Below, in pieces: positions 24,707 through 29,346 of a stretch of 29,346 nucleotides of DNA. The notes beneath the pieces were generated by a model, which saw only the letters and a list, made by a program, of their open reading frames with translations, did not search any database and was not told the DNA's origin. A program made the position numbers and the translations under genes. The stretch spans positions 1 to 29,346 of the forward strand of contig CAZJGG010000040.1 of assembly GCA_964545475.1 (NCBI GenBank). The letters are read 5' to 3'. Positions within the stretch are counted from its first letter, which is position 1. Each line of letters opens with the position of its first letter. The stretch comes from CAZJGG01 sp964545475 (lineage in GTDB: Bacteria; Bacillota; Clostridia; Lachnospirales; JAISER01).

Positions 24707-24745
24707 GTACAAAAGACTAATATGAGTATGCGGGAGTGATTAAAT

Positions 24746-25090
24746 GTGCTTGTAAAACGAGGCGATATATTTTATGCCGATTTAAGCCCTGTTGTCGGCT
24801 CGGAGCAGGGGGGCGTTCGGCCGGTTTTAATTGTACAAAACGATATTGGTAACAGATACAGCCCAACGGTTATTTGTGCGGCGATAACCTCTCAAATAAA
24901 TAAAGCAAAACTTCCCACCCATGTGGAAATAGACTGCCAGCAATATACCCTTGTAAAAGATTCCGTGGTTTTGCTGGAACAGGTTAGGACTATTGACAAA
25001 AAGCGGCTCAGGGAAAAAATTTGCAGGCTTGACGACGGTTTAATGCTTAAAGTAAACAAAGCGTTATTAACAAGCTTCGGACTTATTTGA
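24746..25090 (+). CDS. ndoA: MazF/EndoA-type mRNA interferase
   Basis: A 114-residue endoribonuclease of the MazF/PemK family, very like B. subtilis EndoA (NdoA), which cuts mRNA at specific short sequences. VKRGDIFYADLSPVVGSEQG, GGVRPVLIVQNDIGN with the catalytic Arg, the AAITSQINKAKLPTHVEI strand with the catalytic Thr/Ser, and VVLLEQVRTIDKKRL are all intact. The start is GTG with GGAG 10 bases upstream; an overlapping ATG at 24744 is in another frame. In Bacillus the antitoxin gene ndoAI lies between alr and ndoA; here the 122 bases between alr and this gene cannot hold it. An intact toxin implies the antitoxin is elsewhere or replaced. Confidence 0.95.
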   Translation: MLVKRGDIFYADLSPVVGSEQGGVRPVLIVQNDIGNRYSPTVICAAITSQINKAKLPTHVEIDCQQYTLVKDSVVLLEQVRTIDKKRLREKICRLDDGLMLKVNKALLTSFGLI

Positions 25091-25127
25091 TACATAATAA
25101 AAAAGTACTTTATAATCAGAGTTTACT

Positions 25128-25154
25128 AAAAATACGCCGTTACGGCGTATTTTT
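25128..25154 (+). terminator. Rho-independent terminator after mazF
   Basis: AAAATACGCCG (25129-25139) and CGGCGTATTTT (25143-25153) pair perfectly around a 3-base loop, followed by further T. The A-run on the left makes it bidirectional. Confidence 0.92.
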
Positions 25155-25211
25155 GCATTTTATTTTGCGTATACTTCGTTTGAAAATATGGATAAAATAT
25201 TGATTATGTTA

Positions 25212-25240
25212 TTGTGTTTTGTGTCAATAATTGTTATAAT
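25212..25240 (+). promoter_or_regulatory. Promoter of the LCP-GalT gene cluster
   Basis: TTGTGT (25212-25217), a 17-bp spacer and TATAAT (25235-25240) with TGT at 25232-25234, the same extended -10 core as the cdaA promoters. It would give a leader of about 82 bases. Confidence 0.65.
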
Positions 25241-25329
25241 GTGGTGGAAGATTTATATAATACTAATTCCAAATAAATACTTTATCTAGCTTTTGAATGG
25301 GAAATGGTATAAACCACAGGAGTGGAAAA

Positions 25330-26478
25330 ATGAGAAAAGCAGTAAAAGCACGAAAGAAAAAAACAAGAGCAAAAACAAATAAAAAGTTAGCTGATAATAA
25401 ACTATATACATTTTTTAAAATTGTAAGTCTTATTGTTGGTACGTTTTGCCTTATTGGCGGAGTTACTATGTTTGGTTACATTAAACATGTTAACGACTCT
25501 TCAAAGCCATATCTTGAGCATTTAAGCAGGCAGGAAAATTTGTTTGCCGAAAATCTTTATGAAGAAGAGCAACTGGATGACGACAATAAAGACGAAGAAA
25601 TACCTACGACAGAGGTCAAAAATAAAACTAGCTTTTTAGTTTTAGGAGTAGACGACGAGGGCGGTCTTTCAGACGTTATGATTGTCGGCTGTTTTAATCA
25701 TGAAACCACAGCAATTGATTTATTATCAGTGCCAAGGGACACATATGTAAAACTTTCAGGGGAAATGATTTCAGAATATCAAAAAGAGGGCAAGTGGGTT
25801 CCGTCCAGCGGGGTTATGAAGCTTAACGCTGTACATAGTTATGCAGGAAGAGAAATAGGGCCCACATTTTCAAAAAAAGAAATTGAAGCTCTTTTGGATA
25901 TTGAAATTGATTATTATTTTGCCGTTAATTTAAAAGGGTTTAGAAACATTGTGGATGCTGTTGATGGTGTTGATATGGAAATACCAAAAAGAGGGTTTTA
26001 TTATGAAGACCCCGACCAAAACTTAATTATTAAAGTTCCTGGGGGAATGCAGCACTTAAACGGTAAACTTGCCGAAGGGGTAGTTCGTTTCCGTGCCACA
26101 TATCCCGGAGGAGACTTACAGCGTATCGGAGTTCAGCAAGAGTTTTTAAAAGAACTGTTTAAGCAGGTTTTGAAAAAGGAGAACATTATAAAAAATGCTC
26201 CTACAATTATTTCAACAATAATATCTTATACAAAGACGGACTTTCCTCTAACGGACATTCCTAAATATATAAAATATATTGATGATTTGAACCCTGCAAA
26301 CTTTACAGCTCAAACAATTCCTGGTGCTGCAAAAACTATAAACGGTGCGTCATATTTTATAAAAGATGATGTAGAAACCAAAAAATTGATAGACAGTATA
26401 TTTAGAGATTATCCCTTAAAAACTGACGAAGAGAATGCGGAAGAAAATGCAGAAGAAAATGCAGAAGAAGTTAATTAG
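25330..26478 (+). CDS. LytR-CpsA-Psr (LCP) family cell-wall glycopolymer ligase
   Basis: A 382-residue membrane-anchored enzyme that transfers teichoic-acid-like or capsular polymers from lipid carriers to peptidoglycan. A basic cytoplasmic start (KARKKKTRAKTNKK) precedes one membrane helix (about 25-48). The LCP domain shows FLVLGVDDEGGLSDVMIV, the active-site LLSVPRDT, KLNAVHSY, and VRFRATYPGGDLQRIGVQQ with the key arginines. The C-terminal tail is a short repeat of Asn-Ala-Glu-Glu (NAEENAEENAEE). ATG 25330 is preferred over ATG 25297 because AGGAG at 25318-25322 fits it. Substrate polymer unknown. Three genes follow in the same direction. Confidence 0.9.
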   Translation: MRKAVKARKKKTRAKTNKKLADNKLYTFFKIVSLIVGTFCLIGGVTMFGYIKHVNDSSKPYLEHLSRQENLFAENLYEEEQLDDDNKDEEIPTTEVKNKTSFLVLGVDDEGGLSDVMIVGCFNHETTAIDLLSVPRDTYVKLSGEMISEYQKEGKWVPSSGVMKLNAVHSYAGREIGPTFSKKEIEALLDIEIDYYFAVNLKGFRNIVDAVDGVDMEIPKRGFYYEDPDQNLIIKVPGGMQHLNGKLAEGVVRFRATYPGGDLQRIGVQQEFLKELFKQVLKKENIIKNAPTIISTIISYTKTDFPLTDIPKYIKYIDDLNPANFTAQTIPGAAKTINGASYFIKDDVETKKLIDSIFRDYPLKTDEENAEENAEENAEEVN

Positions 26479-26505
26479 GGATAAGCAGTAACTTTGGGTG
26501 AAAGA

Positions 26506-27255
26506 ATGAGTTCATTTGTTTTAAAACTAATTGCAATTATATCTATGTTTATAGACCATTTCGGTGCAGAATTTGATATGGTTTATAATACTGAAAACTT
26601 TAGAGCAATAGGAAGGATTGCCTTTCCTATATTTGCGTTTTTAATTGCCGAGGGATGCAAGCATACAAGGGATATTAAAAAATATGCCATGCGCCTTGGC
26701 ATTTTTGCGCTTATTTCGGAAATACCTTTTGATTATTGTTTCATGGGGGCTTATAGACAAAAACTTGTTTTTTTGGAAAGAAGCCACCAAAACGTTTATT
26801 TTACATTTTTTGTTGCGGTTAGTGCAATTTATATTGCAAAGGAATGCGGTATTATTAAAAAAGAGCATGGTAAAAATACCAGCTTTACAACAAAGTTACT
26901 TGGTTATGTAAGCGTTATTGCAATATTTATTATTGGAGATGCCTTAAAATTTGACTATGGCACAATAGGTATTATAAGTATTTACTTGTGTTATATAGTT
27001 GAAAAGCGTTGGTTGCAAATAGCTGTTTTATTTGTTATGGTAACAGCTCTATACTTACCTCTTTTTAACCCTATAGATTTACAAAGCTATTTTTACTATA
27101 AAGTTATGATATGTTGTGTTATTTCATTGGTATCTATCGGGTTTTACAATAATCAGCGAGGTTACGACATGAGATGGTTTTTTTACGCTTTTTATCCGGG
27201 TCATCTTATTGTTATAGCTATTGTTTATAACTTATATTGCATGTTTGTGGCTTAA
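26506..27255 (+). CDS. TraX-like integral membrane protein
   Basis: A 249-residue protein with about eight membrane helices. The start, LKLIAIISMFIDHFGA followed by AIGRIAFPIFAFLIAEG, is diagnostic of the TraX family (F-pilin acetylase homologues, membrane acyltransferases). In Firmicutes chromosomal members probably acylate envelope components; substrate unknown. TTG 26494 could start it four codons earlier, but ATG 26506, 5 bases after GGGTGA, is likelier. It follows the LCP gene by 27 bases, which fits a role at the cell envelope. Confidence 0.85.
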   Translation: MSSFVLKLIAIISMFIDHFGAEFDMVYNTENFRAIGRIAFPIFAFLIAEGCKHTRDIKKYAMRLGIFALISEIPFDYCFMGAYRQKLVFLERSHQNVYFTFFVAVSAIYIAKECGIIKKEHGKNTSFTTKLLGYVSVIAIFIIGDALKFDYGTIGIISIYLCYIVEKRWLQIAVLFVMVTALYLPLFNPIDLQSYFYYKVMICCVISLVSIGFYNNQRGYDMRWFFYAFYPGHLIVIAIVYNLYCMFVA

Positions 27256-27282
27256 ATGGTTCGTGCATAAGGGGTGGTAACA

Positions 27283-28125
27283 ATGAACGAAAAAATAAAA
27301 AGGTTTTTGTTTAAAAATGGGGCGGATCTTGTGGGTTTTGCCGATATTTCAAATGTTATGGGTTTAAATGGGTTTAACATTGGGATTGTGTTTGGTATAG
27401 GTTTATCAAAAGAATTTGTTTTAGCAACGTATAACAATTTGCCCACGGAAAAAGATGAATTTTTAGAAAAAGAACATTGTGTTGAGCAATTGGCAGACGA
27501 TCTTGCAGAATTTATTATACAAAATGGTTATAAAGCCGTTTCGCAATCGGAAAAAGTAATTTTAGAACCTGTATTCAATAATGGGTTGCCCGAATTTGAA
27601 ACAGCGATTTTTCGCCATTCGCGGCGCGGCGGCGAAGGCATAATAGAGCTAATTATGGCAAGCCGCCGCAACAAAGAATGGCGGAATAATCGCTTTCAAA
27701 GGCGGGTAACAGCTTATTGAATACAGGTTCTTATACGAGGAAATATAGAAAGGGCTTATGTTAGCCCTGAAATTGAGCAGGGAATAAGCTCATTGCCACA
27801 AAAGGCGATTGCAAGGCTAACAGGGCTTGGGTTTATTGGCAAAAACAATTTGCTTGTATCAGAGCAGTACGGCTGTGCCGTTTGCTTATGCTCGGTTTTG
27901 ACCAATGCCCCGGTGGTCGCAGATGATTTACCTATAATTGAGCCTAAATGCGGGGATTGTAGAGAATGCGTTGATAATTGCCCGGGAAAAGCGTTAACAG
28001 GTAATGAATGGACGCTAGACGGAGGCAGAGAAGCATTAATAGATGTTTCAAAATGCATATGCCCTTTGAGATGTATGGTTGTTTGCCCTTGGACGCTTGG
28101 AGCTGAAATACGCTGTAAAGAATAA
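27283..28125 (+). pseudogene. QueG-like 4Fe-4S protein gene broken by a palindromic insertion
   Basis: The first part (27283-27564, MNEKIKRFLFKNGADLVGFAD...) and the last part (about 27736-28125, SSLPQKAIARLTGLGFIGKN...) are two pieces of one iron-sulfur protein in the family of epoxyqueuosine reductase-like, double 4Fe-4S cluster proteins. Between them lies a 166-bp palindrome (27565-27730). Both halves are in the same reading frame, but a TGA at 27718-27720, inside the right arm of the insertion, stops translation. The last half keeps the CGDCRECVDNCPGKAL cluster motif and a second altered Cys group (CICPLRCMVVCPW). The start ATG 27283 has GGGGTGG 5 bases upstream; the frame extends upstream to 27274. 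The gene is very probably inactive. A separate second protein starting at TTG 27793 is possible but lacks a clear ribosome site. Confidence 0.8.
27562..27733. mobile_element. MITE-like palindromic element inside the QueG-like gene
   Basis: Terminal inverted repeats AGAACCTGTATTCAATAA (27564-27581) and its exact complement (27714-27731). The pairing continues with mismatches to the centre, so almost the full 166 bp folds on itself. Inner arms CGCCATTC...GCGGCGGC make the middle GC-rich, unlike the host gene. A direct TTA flanks both sides (27562-27564 and 27731-27733), or TA if the ends are taken one base further. No transposase is present. The element carries the TGA that interrupts the gene. 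It resembles in size and layout the element at 29126-29292. Confidence 0.75.
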
Positions 28126-28167
28126 AATTGCTGCTGAATTAACATAATTAATTTTTAGGGGCTGTTT

Positions 28168-29115
28168 ATGGAACTTAGAAAAGACTTTTTAACCCAAGAG
28201 TGGGTTTGCATATCGGAATTAAGAGGGCTTAGGCCCACAACTTTTAAGCGAGAAAAAAATATGGAAAATAAAAATAAAGGGGGAGACTGCCCGTTTTGTC
28301 TTGAAAACAGGCACTTAACTCCGGAAGATATTTTTATTTTAGATGATATTAGGGTTATTCCTAATAAATATCCAGCCATTGATTCTGAAAATAGCGAAGG
28401 ATATGGCTTTCACGAGGTTATAATAGATTCTCCAAAACATGATTACAGCATGACAGATGGGGACACGACTCAGCTTGTTAAGCTTTTAAAATGCTTACAG
28501 CACCGTTTTTTACATTTCAAGGAAAATGAGAGAATTAAATATATTCAGCTTTTTAAGAACCATGGGTTGCCGGCAGGGGCTTCTATTTACCATTCACATT
28601 GGCAATTGATGGCTTTACCTTTTGTGCCGTTTTTAAAAGAAGTTATTAACAATAATTTTATAAATTACAAAAAAGAATCCGGCGGCTGTTATTTATGTGA
28701 TATAGCAAAAGAAAACAGCAATTTAACAGTATACGAAACAAGCGACGTAATTGCGGTTTGCCCTTACGCCGCTTTATATTATTATGGTGTAAATGTTGTA
28801 ACAAAAACACATATTAGCGACTTTTCAAAAATAGACGATAATATACTTGAACAGATAGCAACGGTTATTATTACCGTTTTAAAAGCCCTCAAAGTAATAA
28901 TGCCAAATTTATCTTTTAATGTTTGCTTTCAGCTTCCTCCGTATGACAGGGAGAAAAGTTATGAGGACTGGCATTTGTTTGTAGATATAATACCACGAGG
29001 GGGAAATTTTGCCGGGTTCGAGTTATCTACTGGGTGTCATATAAATTCTAAATACCCGGAAACTGCCGCTTTGGAACTGCGAAACATAATAAAGGAATTA
29101 AGAGCTTATCCCTGA
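28168..29115 (+). CDS. GalT-like nucleotidyltransferase of the HIT superfamily
   Basis: A 315-residue protein related to galactose-1-phosphate uridylyltransferase (GalT) and its ADP-glucose phosphorylase-like relatives. It has the start LRKDFLTQEWVCIS, the CPFC zinc motif (GGDCPFCLENRHLTPED), VIPNKYPA, and the catalytic HSHWQ at residues 142-146 (His-x-His-x-Gln, where GalT has HPHGQ). A second CYLC pair follows, and the C-terminal half ends with DWHLFVDIIPR. The Trp in HSHWQ is seen in less-studied members, so the sugar nucleotide is not certain. AGGGG precedes the ATG. It follows the QueG-like gene by 42 bases. glgC-glgD elsewhere in the window would make ADP-glucose, a possible substrate, but this link is only a guess. 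Confidence 0.85.
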   Translation: MELRKDFLTQEWVCISELRGLRPTTFKREKNMENKNKGGDCPFCLENRHLTPEDIFILDDIRVIPNKYPAIDSENSEGYGFHEVIIDSPKHDYSMTDGDTTQLVKLLKCLQHRFLHFKENERIKYIQLFKNHGLPAGASIYHSHWQLMALPFVPFLKEVINNNFINYKKESGGCYLCDIAKENSNLTVYETSDVIAVCPYAALYYYGVNVVTKTHISDFSKIDDNILEQIATVIITVLKALKVIMPNLSFNVCFQLPPYDREKSYEDWHLFVDIIPRGGNFAGFELSTGCHINSKYPETAALELRNIIKELRAYP

Positions 29116-29125
29116 ACAACGCCAT

Positions 29126-29292
29126 TAGACCTCTTCCGAAACTCGCTGTCGTCGTATTTGCGAGGAAATTTTTCGTTTTGCAAGGAAGAGGGAAGCGGGC
29201 ATACTAAGCACCGTATGTACGTTTCCCTCTGACGTAGTCAAAACGGAAAATTCGCCGCAAAGACGGCGGCATGGAGTTTCGGAAGAGGTCTA
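29126..29292. mobile_element. MITE-like palindromic element downstream of the GalT-like gene
   Basis: Terminal inverted repeats TAGACCTCTTCCGAAACTC (29126-29144) and its exact complement (29274-29292) include the flanking TA dinucleotides, as expected of a TA target duplication. Internal pairing continues (CGTTTTG with CAAAACG; GAGGGAA 29188-29194 with TTCCCTC 29223-29229; a central GCATAC/GTATGT), so the whole 163-bp interior is one imperfect hairpin. No open frame of note. It may double as a transcription end for the gene before it, though it lacks a T-tract. Confidence 0.75.
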
Positions 29293-29296
29293 TTAC

Positions 29297-29346
29297 TTAT
29301 AACATAGCTTTTCCGCCTGTAATTCCTTTTCTGGAGTTTAAATCAC
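29297..29346 (-). CDS. Possible C-terminal end of a minus-strand gene (truncated by the window)
   Basis: On the minus strand a frame enters from the right edge and reads DLNSRKGITGGKAML before TAA at 29299-29297. Fifteen residues are too few for identification. The next gene would converge on the GalT-like gene, with the palindromic element between them. Confidence 0.3.
   Translation of the reverse strand, partial: DLNSRKGITGGKAML

Noticed and set aside
27718..27720. TGA in the QueG-like gene as a selenocysteine codon, with the hairpin at 27751-27768 as SECIS
   Set aside because: The TGA lies in the terminal repeat of an inserted palindrome, not at a family active-site position. The hairpin is short and lacks a convincing SECIS shape. 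Gene disruption explains it more simply.
27793..28125. A separate small ferredoxin-like gene
   Set aside because: The TTG start has no clear ribosome site and the sequence continues the interrupted QueG-like protein in the same frame.

Overview
The window looks like part of a chromosome from a low-G+C, endospore-forming, anaerobic Firmicute of the Clostridia, most like the Lachnospiraceae or a relative. This rests on AT-rich spacers, strong AGGAGG-type ribosome sites, frequent GTG/TTG starts, a paired glgC-glgD, a gerS-alr-mazF locus, cdaA-cdaR, and DnaD/DnaI-type replication proteins. The organism is inferred from gene content only. Most of the window is ordinary core genome. No phage, CRISPR array, transposase or complete transposon is visible.

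Layout. Positions 1-2580 hold the end of an unidentified gene, a tRNA-Thr(GGT) with its own promoter, and a poly-HAMP chemoreceptor. Positions 2587-5023 (minus) hold the glycogen operon glgC-glgD. Then murC (5450-6850) leads into a replication cluster: a DnaD-domain protein, a DnaC/DnaI-type helicase loader, topB, an ABC-F ATPase and tryptophanase, all on the plus strand with short gaps and closed by a terminator at 14561. Positions 14604-15690 hold a remnant of a DJ-1/PfpI-like gene, an rlmA-type rRNA methyltransferase and a tRNA-Thr(CGT) on the minus strand. Positions 15741-18557 (minus) hold a small membrane protein and a nox-PHP phosphatase operon. Positions 18757-22691 hold the c-di-AMP operon: two unknown membrane proteins, cdaA and cdaR. 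Positions 22791-25154 hold gerS-like, alr and a mazF toxin with no antitoxin gene beside it. Positions 25212-29115 hold an LCP ligase, a TraX-like protein, a broken QueG-like iron-sulfur protein and a GalT-like nucleotidyltransferase.

Three things stand out. (1) Perfect DnaA boxes (TTATCCACA) are concentrated around murC and the dnaD-like promoter: one across the murC start codon, two head-to-tail forming the last codons of murC, and one just upstream of an extended -10 promoter for the helicase-loader genes. A 46-bp hairpin lies at the predicted 5' end of that transcript. This suggests a DnaA-titrating or DnaA-regulated locus rather than oriC. (2) Two near-complete palindromes of about 165 bp with long terminal inverted repeats and TA/TTA flanks look like non-autonomous (MITE-like) elements. 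One is inserted inside the QueG-like gene and carries its in-frame stop codon. The other lies past the GalT-like gene. (3) The mazF toxin gene sits in the usual alr neighbourhood but lacks the antitoxin, with an 8-bp inverted repeat in the short spacer.
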